From Streptomyces sp. TS71-3 (GTDB lineage Bacteria; Actinomycetota; Actinomycetes; Streptomycetales; Streptomycetaceae), in assembly GCF_018327685.1 (NCBI RefSeq), contig NZ_BNEL01000003.1, forward strand, positions 496,001-560,000: a stretch of 64,000 nucleotides of DNA. Direction: 5' to 3'. The notes under the pieces were generated by a model that saw nothing but the letters and a program-made list of their open reading frames with translations, was not told the DNA's origin and did no database searches. The translations under genes and the position numbers were made by a program. Positions 1 to 8,824 of this stretch are shown here, one piece after another (position 1 is the first letter of the stretch; each line of letters begins with the position of its first letter).

Positions 1-184
1 CGCCCTCCGGGTGCGGGGCCCCGCCGTGCGGCTGCGGGGCCCCGCCCGCGTGGGGTCCGCTCGCGGCGCGGGTGCCCGCCGCCGATCCGGCGACCCCGGT
101 GCCCGCGGCGCCCGGCCCGGGGGCCGCCCCGCCGCCCGTACGCGTGGCTCCCGCGCCGGTCCCGCCCGCCCTGCCGTCCGTCAT
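1..184 (-). CDS. possible 5' part of a Gly/Ala-rich protein, cut by the window edge
   Basis: On the minus strand an ATG at 184 opens a frame that stays open to the window edge (61 codons), beginning MTDGRAGGTGAGATRTGG and continuing as low-complexity Gly/Ala/Pro. It lies 137 bp downstream of the FAD oxidase stop on the same strand. A GGGACGGGACAG stretch just before the ATG could serve as a ribosome binding site. No domain is visible, and composition alone would give long open frames at this GC, so this is only a candidate. Confidence 0.3.
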   Translation of the reverse strand, partial: MTDGRAGGTGAGATRTGGGAAPGPGAAGTGVAGSAAGTRAASGPHAGGAPQPHGGAPHPEG

Positions 185-321
185 CGCTGTCCCGTCCCGT
201 CGACTCGACGTCCACGGTACGGAACGGGCAAGCCTCCGGCGCGCCGGTATTCAGGTGCCGGTGGCCGGATCGCTTCCCCGGGGACGCGAGGGACGGCGGG
301 GCCGCGCCCACGGTCCCGTCG

Positions 322-3300
322 TCACATGGGATCGGTGGGAGGGGCGGGATCAGCAGGGCCGGCGCGATCAGCAGCGTCGGCGGGATCGGCAGGGGCGACG
401 GGATCAGCAGGGCCGACGGGATCGGCGGGATCGTCAGCGTCCCGGTCCCGCACCTCGCCGTCCCCGCGCACCGCGAGCCCCTCCGCGAGCACCTCCGCGA
501 GGTGCCGGCCGCGGACGCCGGACAGCTGCTGGAGCTGGGTGCGGCAGGAGTAGCCGTCGGCGAGGACCGCGGCGCCGGGCGGGGCCTGCCGCACGGACGG
601 CAGGAGCTGTTCCTCGGCGCAGGCCACGGACACGTCGTAGTGGCCGCGTTCGAAGCCGAAGTTGCCCGCGAGGCCGCAGCAGCCGCCGCTGAGGGCGCCG
701 GTCAGGCCGGCGCGCTCGCGCAGCCGCTGCTCGGCGGCGTCGCCGAGGACCGCGTGCTGGTGGCAGTGGGTCTGGCCGACGGCCGCCCGGTCCAGACGGG
801 GCGGGAGCCAGTCGGGGGCCTGCTCCTCCAGGGCCTGGGCGAAGGTCCGTACCGAGTCGGCGAGCCTACGCGCGCGTGGGTCGTCGGCCAGCAGCTCCGG
901 CAGGTCCGTCTTGAGCGCCCCCGCGCAGCTCGGCTCCAGGACCACCACGGGGGTGTCCAGGCCGGCGGGCTCCAGCAGGTCGAGGGTGCGCCGCATCACG
1001 GCACGCGCGCGGTCGAGCTGGCCGGTCGACACGTACGTGATGCCGCAGCACACGCCCTTGGGCGGCAGGGCGACCCGGCGGCCCGCGTCGTGCAGGACCC
1101 GCACGGCCGCCTTGCCGACCTCCGGGGAGAGGTGGTCCGTGAAGGTGTCCGGCCACAGCACGGTGACGTCGTCGCCGGGCGCCCCCGCGCGGCGGCCCGC
1201 CCCGCTGTCCGTCGCCAGCGACCCGCCGCGGGACGTCTCCGGCCGGCGCCCGAACCACTCCCGGAACGTCTCCGGGGCCAGCCGCGGGATGTCCCGCTCG
1301 GGAGCCAGGCCGCCGAGCCGCTTGGCGACGGCGGCCAGCGGCCGGACGCGGGACGCGGCGTTCGCCGGCCCCGCGAGCCGCAGCGCCGCCGCGGCGCGCA
1401 GCCAGCGCGGCAGCCACCCCAGCGCGTAGTGCGCCGCCGGCCGCCGTTTGCCCTCGTAGTGGTGGTGCAGGAACTCCGCCTTGTAGGTGGCCATGTCCAC
1501 GCCCACCGGGCAGTCGCTGCGGCATCCCTTGCAGGACAGGCAGAGGTCGAGCGCCTCCATGACCTCGGAGGAGTCCCAGCCGTCGCTGATGACGACGTCC
1601 ACGGGACCCGTGCCGCCGCCCGGCGCGCCCGCAGCGCCCGGGGCGCCGGCCCCGTTCCTGCTGTCGCCCGCGGTGCCCCCGCCCGCCAGCATCTCGTGGA
1701 GCAGCCGGGCACGCCCGCGCGTGGAGTGCTTCTCGTCGCCGGTGACCCGGTACGACGGGCACATGACGGCGGTGCCGCCCGGGGTGACCGTCGTCTCGCG
1801 GCACTTCGCGACGCCCACGCAGCGCCGCACCGCGGCCGAGAAGTCGCCGCCGTCATGCGGGTAGCCGAAGGCCACCGGGACCTTCTCGCGGGGCAGCGGC
1901 GCGAAGCGGAGGTTGTCGTCGAGCCGGGCGGGGCGGACCAGGACGCCGGGGTTGAGCCCGTCGTCCGGGTCCCAGACGGCCTTGACCCGCTCGAAGAGCC
2001 GTACCAGCTCGGGCCCGTACATCCGCGGCAGCAGCTCGGCGCGGGCCAGCCCGTCGCCGTGCTCCCCGGAGAGCGAGCCGCCGTGCTGCACGACGAGGTC
2101 GGCCAGCGCCTCCGAGAACCGCCGGAAGCGCCGGATCCCGTCCGCGCCGATCAGGTCGAAGTCGATGCGGATGTGGATGCACCCGTCGCCGAAGTGCCCG
2201 TAGGGGGTGCCGCGCAGGCCGTGCTCGGCGAGCAGGGGGCGGAAGTCCCGCAGGTACGCGCCGAGCCGGGCGGGCGGCACCGCGCAGTCCTCCCAGCCGG
2301 GCCACGCCTCGCTGCCGTCCAGCATCCGGGTGGCGGTGCCGGAGGCGTCCTCGCGGACCCGCCACAGGGAGCGCTGCCGGGCCGCGTCGGTCACGACCAG
2401 GGAGTCCAGGACGTCGGCGGCGCGCACGATCGCGTCGGCACGCGCGCGTGCCTCCTGCTCCGTGTCGCCGCCGGTCTCCACGAACAGCCACGCGCCGCCC
2501 TCCGGCAGCCCCGCCGTGCCCGGCGGCACCAGGTCGGCGGCCATGCCCTCCACGGTCAGCGGCCCGTACGGCAGCAGCCCGGCCGCGGCGTCCGCGGCGG
2601 CGCCCTCGTCGGAGTAGCCGAGCACGGCGAGGGCACGCACACGTGGGGCGTCGACAAGGCTGACGACCGCCTCGGTGAGCACGCCGAGGGTGCCCTCGCT
2701 GCCGCAGAAGAACCGGGCGACGTCCGCGTCCCGTTCGGGCAGCAGCGCGTCCAGGGCGTATCCGGAGATCAGGCGTGGCAGTTCGGGGAAGCCGGTGCGC
2801 AGCAGCGCGAGATCGCCGTCCACCAGCTCCCGCAGGCCCTCCGGCGCGCCCGCCCAGTTCGGGCCGAGGCGCAGGCGCTCGCCGCGGTAGGTGAGGGCGG
2901 ACAGCTCCCGGACGTTGGCGGCGGTGGTGCCCCAGGCGACGGAGTGCGAGCCGCAGGAGTTGTTCGCGATCATCCCGCCGAGGGAGCAGCGGCCGTGCGT
3001 GGACGGGTCGGGTCCGAACCGCAGCCCGTGCGGCGCCGCCGCCTCCTGGAGCCGGTCGAGGACGACGCCGGGTTGGACGACCGCCGTCTTGGAGCCGGGA
3101 TCCAGGGCGACGATGCGGTTCATGTGGCGGGTGAAGTCCAGGACGACGCCGGTTCCGGTGGCCTGGCCGGCGATGGAGGTGCCGCCGCCCCGGGCGACGA
3201 CCGGCACACCGTGTCTGGCGCACACGGCCAGCGCGGCGGCGACGTCGTCGGCGTCCCGCGGCGTGACGACGCCCACCGGGACGCGGCGGTAGTTCGACGC

Positions 3301-3462
3301 GTCCATGGTGGTGAGGGCCCGGGCGGTGGTGGAGAAGTCCACATCGCCGGCGCCGCCCGCGACGGCGGCGGCCAGCTCGCCGCGGAGGGCGGTGAGGTGG
3401 GCCGGGGTGGTCAGATCCGTGGGGGAGGGCGGGTGGGGGGCCGCGCCGTCTAGATCCGTCAT
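322..3462 (-). CDS. FAD-binding and Fe-S oxidoreductase, D-lactate/glycolate dehydrogenase type
   Basis: The 1046-residue protein fuses a PCMH-type FAD-binding domain with a C-terminal Fe-S/CCG domain, the arrangement of YdiJ-like D-lactate or 2-hydroxyacid dehydrogenases that feed electrons to the respiratory chain. The FAD loop RGGGTSIAGQ lies at about residues 91-100, followed by STHGRCSLGGMIANNSCGSH. A ferredoxin-like cluster CLSCKGCRSDCP lies near residue 640, and a CCG-type GCCGLAGNFGFERGHY near residue 925. The ATG at 3462 is chosen because the domain begins soon after it; the upstream open frame crosses intergenic repeats. The last ~45 residues are a low-complexity PADP-rich tail encoded by short DNA repeats, so the C-terminus may vary between strains. 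The exact substrate cannot be read from the sequence. Confidence 0.9.
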   Translation of the reverse strand: MTDLDGAAPHPPSPTDLTTPAHLTALRGELAAAVAGGAGDVDFSTTARALTTMDASNYRRVPVGVVTPRDADDVAAALAVCARHGVPVVARGGGTSIAGQATGTGVVLDFTRHMNRIVALDPGSKTAVVQPGVVLDRLQEAAAPHGLRFGPDPSTHGRCSLGGMIANNSCGSHSVAWGTTAANVRELSALTYRGERLRLGPNWAGAPEGLRELVDGDLALLRTGFPELPRLISGYALDALLPERDADVARFFCGSEGTLGVLTEAVVSLVDAPRVRALAVLGYSDEGAAADAAAGLLPYGPLTVEGMAADLVPPGTAGLPEGGAWLFVETGGDTEQEARARADAIVRAADVLDSLVVTDAARQRSLWRVREDASGTATRMLDGSEAWPGWEDCAVPPARLGAYLRDFRPLLAEHGLRGTPYGHFGDGCIHIRIDFDLIGADGIRRFRRFSEALADLVVQHGGSLSGEHGDGLARAELLPRMYGPELVRLFERVKAVWDPDDGLNPGVLVRPARLDDNLRFAPLPREKVPVAFGYPHDGGDFSAAVRRCVGVAKCRETTVTPGGTAVMCPSYRVTGDEKHSTRGRARLLHEMLAGGGTAGDSRNGAGAPGAAGAPGGGTGPVDVVISDGWDSSEVMEALDLCLSCKGCRSDCPVGVDMATYKAEFLHHHYEGKRRPAAHYALGWLPRWLRAAAALRLAGPANAASRVRPLAAVAKRLGGLAPERDIPRLAPETFREWFGRRPETSRGGSLATDSGAGRRAGAPGDDVTVLWPDTFTDHLSPEVGKAAVRVLHDAGRRVALPPKGVCCGITYVSTGQLDRARAVMRRTLDLLEPAGLDTPVVVLEPSCAGALKTDLPELLADDPRARRLADSVRTFAQALEEQAPDWLPPRLDRAAVGQTHCHQHAVLGDAAEQRLRERAGLTGALSGGCCGLAGNFGFERGHYDVSVACAEEQLLPSVRQAPPGAAVLADGYSCRTQLQQLSGVRGRHLAEVLAEGLAVRGDGEVRDRDADDPADPVGPADPVAPADPADAADRAGPADPAPPTDPM

Positions 3463-3610
3463 GCGTCCAGCATGCCCCTGCGGGGGGCCGGAACCGTAGT
3501 GCCCCGGTGTTCGTCGCCCGTGGGTGTGTCCCTTCGCCGTGGTTCCCCCGGGCCCCCGTGTGGGGTTGGGCTCGGCTTTTCTGCGCGAGTGCGGGGTGGT
3601 GGCTGTTTCT

Positions 3611-3936
3611 TCGCGCAGTTCCCCGCGCCCCTGATCACAGCGGCTGATCCCCTCACACAGGTGCAGCACAATCGTGGTTGCTCGCGCAGTTCCCCGCGCC
3701 CCTGACGGGGCGTCCCTCGCAGCCGAGCGGCAGGAGCAACCCGCCTGATAAGGGGCGCGGGGAACTGCGCGAGAAGTCCCGCCGGCGGGACAGCCGGAAC
3801 ACAGACCGCAAGAGGGCACGACCGACCCGATCAGGGGCGCGGGGAACTGCGCGAAAAAGCCCCGCCCGCGGACAGCCGGCACACAGACCGCAACCGGCAC
3901 CGCAGGAGCCGATCAGGGGCGCGGGGAACTGCGCGA
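3611..3936. repeat. cluster of five dispersed repeat cores (family R1)
   Basis: The 488-bp gap between the oxidase start and the XRE regulator has no convincing gene. It holds five copies of the core GGGGCGCGGGGAACTGCGCG: inverted at 3611-3631 and 3682-3702, direct at 3752-3772, 3834-3854 and 3916-3936. The three direct copies are spaced 82 bp apart, and their spacers are related (CGGGACAGCCGGAACACAGACC-like text recurs, imperfectly), so this is also a short tandem array. The copies at 3682 and 3752 can pair into a 21-bp stem with a 49-nt loop. The last copy sits 14 bp from the XRE stop and may act as a terminator. Confidence 0.85.
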
Positions 3937-3950
3937 AGTGCGGCCACCGT

Positions 3951-4811
3951 TCACACGCGACCCCGGTACTCCCGCAGAATCTCCCGCGTCCGCTGCGCGG
4001 ACTCCGCATGGGCGACCATGCGGTCCATCGCCTCCATGTGCTCCGTCACCTCATCGGGCTGATCCAGATACAACGCCCCGGTGAGGTACTCGATATACAC
4101 CATGTCGGGCAACTCGGGCGCCGCGAACCGGAACAGTACGAACGGGCTGTACGTCCCCGGATGGTGGCCCGCGGAGAGCTCGGCGATCTGGAGGGTGACG
4201 TTCGGCAGATCCGTCGACTCCAGGATCCGGTCGATCTGCGCCCGCATCACCGCGGACGACCCCACGGGCCGCATCAGCACCGTCTCGTCGACCACCACCC
4301 AGAAGCGCGGCGCGCCCGGGCGGGTCAGCAGTGCCTGGCGTTCGAGACGGAGGGCAACGTGACGTTCGACACGTCCGGGCTCCCTGCGGCCGACGGAACC
4401 GGTGGTGAGGACCGCGCGCGCATAGTCCTCGGTCTGCAACAGCCCGGGCACGAAGTGCGGCTCGTACGAGCGGATCAGGCGCGCCGACTCCTCCAGGCTG
4501 ACGTAGCCGCTGAACCAGTCGGGCAGTATGTCGTGGAACCGCTGCCACCAGCCCGGTTCGTTCGCCTCGTCCGCCAACCGGAGGAATACCTCCACATCGC
4601 TCTCCGACACGCCGTACGCGGGGAGCAGCATCTGGATGTAGGGGATCTTGAGCGAGACCTCGGCCATCTCCATACGGCGGACGGTGCTCGGCGCGACGTG
4701 CAGGAGCCCGGCCGCCTGCTCTCTGCTGACCCCGGCCTTCTCGCGCAGCGCGCGGAGCTGTCTGCTCAGCACCAGCTGACCGATCGTCGGAGCCGATCTC
4801 GGCTCACTCAC
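3951..4811 (-). CDS. XRE-family regulator with DUF5753 C-terminal domain
   Basis: This 286-residue protein has an N-terminal helix-turn-helix (residues ~12-70, RQLRALREKAGVSREQAAGL, then PSTVRRMEMAE) and a DUF5753 ligand or effector domain (VPGLLQTEDYARAVL near residue 125). It belongs to the WhiJ/AbaA-like regulators that are very abundant in Streptomyces. The start is GTG at 4811, preceded by GGAGGTGGGGGA. These regulators usually sit next to a small DUF397 protein; none is adjacent here, so this is an orphan copy. An insertion element lies 220 bp upstream and may have separated it from former neighbours. Confidence 0.9.
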   Translation of the reverse strand: MSEPRSAPTIGQLVLSRQLRALREKAGVSREQAAGLLHVAPSTVRRMEMAEVSLKIPYIQMLLPAYGVSESDVEVFLRLADEANEPGWWQRFHDILPDWFSGYVSLEESARLIRSYEPHFVPGLLQTEDYARAVLTTGSVGRREPGRVERHVALRLERQALLTRPGAPRFWVVVDETVLMRPVGSSAVMRAQIDRILESTDLPNVTLQIAELSAGHHPGTYSPFVLFRFAAPELPDMVYIEYLTGALYLDQPDEVTEHMEAMDRMVAHAESAQRTREILREYRGRV

Positions 4812-5035
4812 TCCCCCACCTCCGAGCCAGATGACGCGCGGCAGTCTGCCACAAGCACAGCGTCACGGAACCGATTCGGAAGTGATGACTCCGTGGAGAG
4901 CACGGAGGGTGACAGGCCCGGTCAGGGGCCCGTGGGACGGGGGAGGCCAGTGGGGTCGGAAGGGTCTTCAACTGCTGGCCATCGAAGTCGGGTAAGTGAG
5001 CGCAACCATGTGTAAATGAGTGTCGTTGTCAGAGC

Positions 5036-5608
5036 GTGAATCTCACGGAATGAGCGAAGAGGCAGGGTGTGCATCCGCAGACCGCGTATCGCTGGTTCCG
5101 TGAGGGGACGCTACCGGTGCCGGCTCAGCGGGTAGGCCCGCGGACGATCCTTGTGAACGTGGGGGCCGGCTCCGCGCCCGGGGCAGTTGGCGGGCTGGGT
5201 CTGTACGCCCGCGTCTGCTCGCACGATCAGAAGGGCGATCTGGAGCGCCAAGTCGACCGGCTGGCCCGGTGGGCTGCCGCCGCGGGCCACCGGGTGGTGC
5301 GGGTGGAGTCGGAAATCGCCTCGGGCATGAACGGCGGCCGTGCCAAGGCCAAGCGGCTGCTTGCCGATCCTGCCGTGCAGGTGGTGGTGGAGCACAAGGA
5401 CCGCCTCGGTCGCATGAACGTCGAGCTGGTCGAGGCCGCTCTGTCCGCGACTGGGCGCCGCCTGGTCGTGCTGGACGACGGCGAGGCCGAGGACGACCTG
5501 GTGCGGGACATGGTGGAGGTGCTGACCTCGTTCTGTGCCCGCCTGTACGGGCGCAGGTCGGCGAAGATCCGCGCCCGCAAGGCCCTGGAGGCCGCCCGGC
5601 ATGGCTGA
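5036..5608 (+). pseudogene. tnpA: IS607 TnpA serine recombinase, with nonsense codon and nucleophile change
   Basis: IS607 transposases join an N-terminal MerR-like helix-turn-helix to a small serine recombinase domain. From GTG at 5036 the frame reads V-N-L-T-E, then TGA at 5051-5053, then A-K-R-Q-G-V-H-P-Q-T-A-Y-R-W. Family members carry a Trp at the stop position, so TGG appears to have become TGA. Translation could restart at GTG 5069, giving 179 residues without the first helix. In addition, the resolvase motif expected as Y-A-R-V-S reads LYARVCSHDQ: the nucleophilic Ser is Cys (TGC at 5216-5218, residue 50 from 5069). Other motifs (EHKDRLGR, DDLVRDMVEVLTSFCARLYG) are present. The gene is probably inactive for transposition. 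Confidence 0.85.
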
Positions 5609-7226
5609 CCTGCGTTCGATCGATCCGCCGTTTGTTGCTCTCGGGCCGTGCGGCGTCGCGATCCGCACGAGCCTCAAGCACCTCACCAGCGAGGATGACA
5701 AGGTGTTGCGCCTGGTCGGCGCGCACCTCGGCTCCCTCGCCTCGAAAGACCTCAAGCGCAGGTGCGCTGACGGGCTGGAGCACTCCACGGACACGTGGGC
5801 CGAGCGGAAGCGGGCCCTGACACAGGAGTCGTCGTCGCGGTGGGCCGGGTCGATCACGAAGGCCAGCCATGATCAGTGGGCGCTCTCCCGTCGCGCTCAG
5901 CTTGCCCACATCCACAGTCTTGAGGCCGGTGTCCGCACGATCGCGCACCGGCTGTCGCTGCCGGTCGGGCAGAAGGGCACCAAGCGGGCTCCGGGCGGCT
6001 ACCGCACCACACAGGAGTGGTTCGCCAAGACACGTCGCCTGCACGTGCTGGAGGACCGGCTGACCAGCAAGCGGGCCGACCGTGAGGCCGGGCGTGTCCG
6101 GGTAGCACGGGGCGGCAAACGCCTGCTCAACACCCGCCACAACCTGGACAAGGCGCAGCTCACCGCCGAGCAGTGGCGCCAGCGCTGGGAGGCCGGACGC
6201 TGGTTCCTCGCCGCCGATGGGGAGTCCGGCAAGCGGTTCGGTAACGAGACGATCCGCCTCACGCCGGACGGCGAGCTCAGCATCAAGCTGCCCACGCCGC
6301 TGGCGTATCTGGCCAACAGCAAGCACGGCCGGTACGTCCTGGCCTCCCGCGTGGTCTTCGGGCACCGGACAGATGAGTGGGCCGACCGCGTCGGCGCGAA
6401 CCGGGCGGTGGCCTACCGCATCCACCACGACGTGGAGCGGGACCGCTGGTATGTGACCGCGTCGTGGACGATCCCGCCGATCAAAACCGTGCCCCTGGCC
6501 CAGGCCCGCACCGGTGGTCTGATCGGTGTGGACACCAACGCCGACCACCTGGCCGCCTGGCGACTCGACCAGCACGGCAACCCGGTGGGTGAGCCACGCC
6601 GCTTCCTCTACGACCTGTCCGGCAGCGCGAACCACCGAGACGCCCAGGTACGGCACGCCCTCACCCAGCTCCTGCATGGGGCCGCACGCCACAACCTGTC
6701 CATTGCGGTCGAAGACCTCGACTTCACCACCGAGAAAACCCGCGAGAAGCACGGTCACCGCAAGCGGTTCCGCAACCTCATCTCCGGCATACCCGTCGCC
6801 AGGCTGCGCGCCCGGCTCGCCAGTATGGCCGCCGAACTCGGCATCACCATCGTGGCCGTCGATCCGGCATACACCTCCCGCTGGGGCGCCGAGCACTGGC
6901 AGAAGTCCCTCACCACGAAGACTCGCAAGGCCACCCGCCACGACAGCGCTGCCGTGGCAATCGGACGACGCGCCCTCGGGCACCGTATCCGGCGACGGAC
7001 GACACCGCCCCACGACGACCAGAGCGATCGTCGCGGGCATCGGACCGGCCAGGCCGCAAACGGCACCCGGGGACGTGAGGAACCCCGCCCCCGCATTCCC
7101 GGACCACGCACAGGATGCGCGCCGCCGGACGCGGAGCGAACGCGGGCGACCGGTGCATCCACAACCGTTCGGGATGCGCCAGATACGCAGGTTCGGGTCC
7201 AAGACTCACTCCTGCTCACTGATTAG
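5601..7226 (+). CDS. tnpB: TnpB, IS607-type RNA-guided RuvC nuclease
   Basis: TnpB is the ancestor-like relative of Cas12: a nuclease guided by an omega RNA made from the element's right end. The start ATG at 5601 overlaps the tnpA stop, suggesting translational coupling; the product is 541 residues. The RuvC triad is complete: Asp311 in LIGVDTNADHLAAWRLD, Glu371 in IAVEDLDF, and Asp448 in TRHDSAAVAIGRRALG. The CxxC zinc ribbon seen in IS605 TnpB is absent, as is usual for actinobacterial IS607 TnpB. The C-terminal ~80 residues are basic and low-complexity and probably overlap the omega RNA template. Because the partner tnpA looks dead, this may be a retained stand-alone nuclease. Confidence 0.9.
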   Translation: MADLRSIDPPFVALGPCGVAIRTSLKHLTSEDDKVLRLVGAHLGSLASKDLKRRCADGLEHSTDTWAERKRALTQESSSRWAGSITKASHDQWALSRRAQLAHIHSLEAGVRTIAHRLSLPVGQKGTKRAPGGYRTTQEWFAKTRRLHVLEDRLTSKRADREAGRVRVARGGKRLLNTRHNLDKAQLTAEQWRQRWEAGRWFLAADGESGKRFGNETIRLTPDGELSIKLPTPLAYLANSKHGRYVLASRVVFGHRTDEWADRVGANRAVAYRIHHDVERDRWYVTASWTIPPIKTVPLAQARTGGLIGVDTNADHLAAWRLDQHGNPVGEPRRFLYDLSGSANHRDAQVRHALTQLLHGAARHNLSIAVEDLDFTTEKTREKHGHRKRFRNLISGIPVARLRARLASMAAELGITIVAVDPAYTSRWGAEHWQKSLTTKTRKATRHDSAAVAIGRRALGHRIRRRTTPPHDDQSDRRGHRTGQAANGTRGREEPRPRIPGPRTGCAPPDAERTRATGASTTVRDAPDTQVRVQDSLLLTD

Positions 7227-7828
7227 GAACGGTTCGTGGAACCCGAGTCGGGGGTGGAGAACATGGAGGACGCCGAGGAACCGGATCCGGTGGACGGCGT
7301 GGCATGGGCGCCCCCCGACGGCGCCGAACCCGGGCCGGCGGAGGCCCCGTGGCCGGGAGCGGAACCCGGCCCGGACCCTGACCCGTGACCGGCCGACGGT
7401 GTCGGGCCCTCACCGGGCGACGTGGCGTCCGGAGCGCGGGACGTCGGAACCCGCGGCGTGGGGCTGACCGGCAGGGGGCCGGCACTGTGCGGCGCGCTCG
7501 GCCGGGGCGTGTGCGGCTGCGACGGGTGCGCGGGCCCGACCGGCTCGCGGTGCCCTTCCCGGTCCCGCACGAGAACGCCCGCGACGAGCAGCACGCACAC
7601 CACCGCGGCCGCCAGCCCGAGCACCGCCAGGGTCCCGCCGGCGGAACCGCGGACCACGCGCAGCCGGCCGCGCGCCGCGGCCACGGACGGCGGGACGGCC
7701 GGCCGCAGGTCGGTGTGGCCGACGGTGCCGGCGCGCGCCTCAAGCGCGGCGCGCAGCCGCCGCTCGACCGCCGCCCTACCGGGTCCCGGCGCGGGTCCCG
7801 GCGCCCGTTCGGACCACCACCGAGTCAT
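7223..7828 (-). CDS. single-pass membrane protein, probable partner of the adjacent sigma factor
   Basis: This 201-residue protein has a cytoplasmic N-terminus of ~60 residues (RAAVERRLRAALEARAGTVG), one membrane helix at about residues 64-87 (GTLAVLGLAAAVVCVLLVAG), and a Ser/Pro/Gly-rich extracellular tail. It follows the sigma factor on the same strand, the usual place for an anti-sigma factor or sigma-linked membrane protein, but no HxxxCxxC zinc anti-sigma motif is seen. Its stop TAA (7225-7223) lies inside the last codons of tnpB, so the insertion element may have changed its C-terminus. Function is inferred from context only. Confidence 0.7.
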   Translation of the reverse strand: MTRWWSERAPGPAPGPGRAAVERRLRAALEARAGTVGHTDLRPAVPPSVAAARGRLRVVRGSAGGTLAVLGLAAAVVCVLLVAGVLVRDREGHREPVGPAHPSQPHTPRPSAPHSAGPLPVSPTPRVPTSRAPDATSPGEGPTPSAGHGSGSGPGSAPGHGASAGPGSAPSGGAHATPSTGSGSSASSMFSTPDSGSTNRS

Positions 7829-7978
7829 CTGCCCGTCCCCTTCATCTTCTCCGGTTCCCCCAGCAGCACATCGACTCCCCGCAGCACATGGATCCTCTGC
7901 GCCTCCTGGATCCTCTGCGCCTCCCGGATCCCCTGCTCCCCCTGCATCCCGTACGCTCCCTCGGTCCGCCGACCCACG

Positions 7979-8716
7979 TCAGCCATCCCCCCTCAACCGT
8001 CTCTCCAGCGCGTCCAGCGCCCTGCTCGCCGTGGACTTGACCGTCCCGCGGGACAGCCCGAGGCTCTCGGCGATCTCCGCCTCGGAGAGGTGCGACCAGT
8101 ACCGCAGCACCAGCACCTCGCGCTGCCTGCGGGTGAGCGTCCCGAGCGCGGCGAGCACTTCCCGGTGCTCCTCGTGGAGCAGGACGTACTCCTCGGCCGG
8201 CGGCACGTGCCCCTCGCGCTCCGGCGTGTGGGCGCGCGCCGTCCTGCGCCGCCGCAGCACGGAACGCGCCCGGTTCACCACGCTCGTGCGGACGTACGCC
8301 TCCGGGTCCTCCACGCCCGCCAGCCGCTCGCCGTGCCGCCGGAACAACGCGGCGAACGCGTCCTGGACGACGTCCTCCGCCGTCGGCAGGTCGTCCACCA
8401 GCAGCAGCGCCAGCCGGACCAGCTCCAGACGGCGGTGGTGGTACAGCTCGTCGATGCGCGGCACCCCGCCCGCACCGGCCGCCGGCCCCGCGGCCGACGC
8501 GGTGCCCGCAGGGCGCGCGGAGCGCCCCCGGCTCCGTTCGATGCTCCGCAGAAGTGCCCCGTTGCTCCGCAGCAGCGCCCGCCACCATCTACGCCCGGAC
8601 GGCACCCACCACCGACCGGGCGCGGCGGGCGCCCTCAGAGGCGCCGCACGCCGCGCCCGGTCCCGCACCGGGACGACCGGAACGGCCGGGACGACCGGAA
8701 ACGTCGCTGTCCTCAT
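7979..8716 (-). CDS. RNA polymerase sigma factor, SigE/ECF-type
   Basis: Region 2 (ELYHHRRLELVRLALLLVDD then TAEDVVQDAFAALFRRH) and region 4 (LTRRQREVLVLRYWSHLSEA, IAESLGLSRGTVKSTASRAL) mark a small sigma factor of the SigE/ECF group, which directs RNA polymerase to a specific promoter set. Length from the first ATG is 245, but the first ~84 residues are low-complexity and unlike the family. The GTG at 8464 (VPRIDELYHH) would give a more typical ~161-residue protein and may be the true start. The membrane protein at 7223-7828 lies 150 bp downstream on the same strand and may control it. Confidence 0.85.
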   Translation of the reverse strand: MRTATFPVVPAVPVVPVRDRARRAAPLRAPAAPGRWWVPSGRRWWRALLRSNGALLRSIERSRGRSARPAGTASAAGPAAGAGGVPRIDELYHHRRLELVRLALLLVDDLPTAEDVVQDAFAALFRRHGERLAGVEDPEAYVRTSVVNRARSVLRRRRTARAHTPEREGHVPPAEEYVLLHEEHREVLAALGTLTRRQREVLVLRYWSHLSEAEIAESLGLSRGTVKSTASRALDALERRLRGDG

Positions 8717-8824
8717 GCATCTCCTGGACGTGGGTGGTGGTACGGGGCACCGGAGCCGCCGGGAGCGGCCGCCGCCGGCCGACGCATCGCCGGCACCCGG
8801 CGGCCCCTCACCGGCGTGCTGGGA

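Larger units (their letters stand above)
5036..7226 (+). mobile_element. IS607-family insertion sequence, tnpA decayed, tnpB intact
   Basis: A serine-recombinase tnpA is followed, with an 8-nt overlap, by a tnpB of the RuvC/IS607 type. This is the standard two-gene IS607 layout. The family has no terminal inverted repeats and makes no target duplication, so ends cannot be fixed from one copy. The limits given are the tnpA reading-frame start and the tnpB stop; the true left end probably lies a little upstream, within 4950-5036, and the right end close to 7226. The element sits at the 3' end of the gene on the opposite strand (7223-7828). Confidence 0.85.

Noticed and set aside
502..3453. 983-codon plus-strand frame opposite the FAD oxidase
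   Set aside because: It lies antisense to a gene with clear FAD and Fe-S motifs, and its translation is low-complexity Gly/Arg/Val text typical of high-GC shadows.
7842..8588. Alternative minus-strand frame across the sigma factor gene
   Set aside because: The competing frame 7979-8716 has clear sigma regions 2 and 4; this one is low-complexity Arg/Gly/Ala text.
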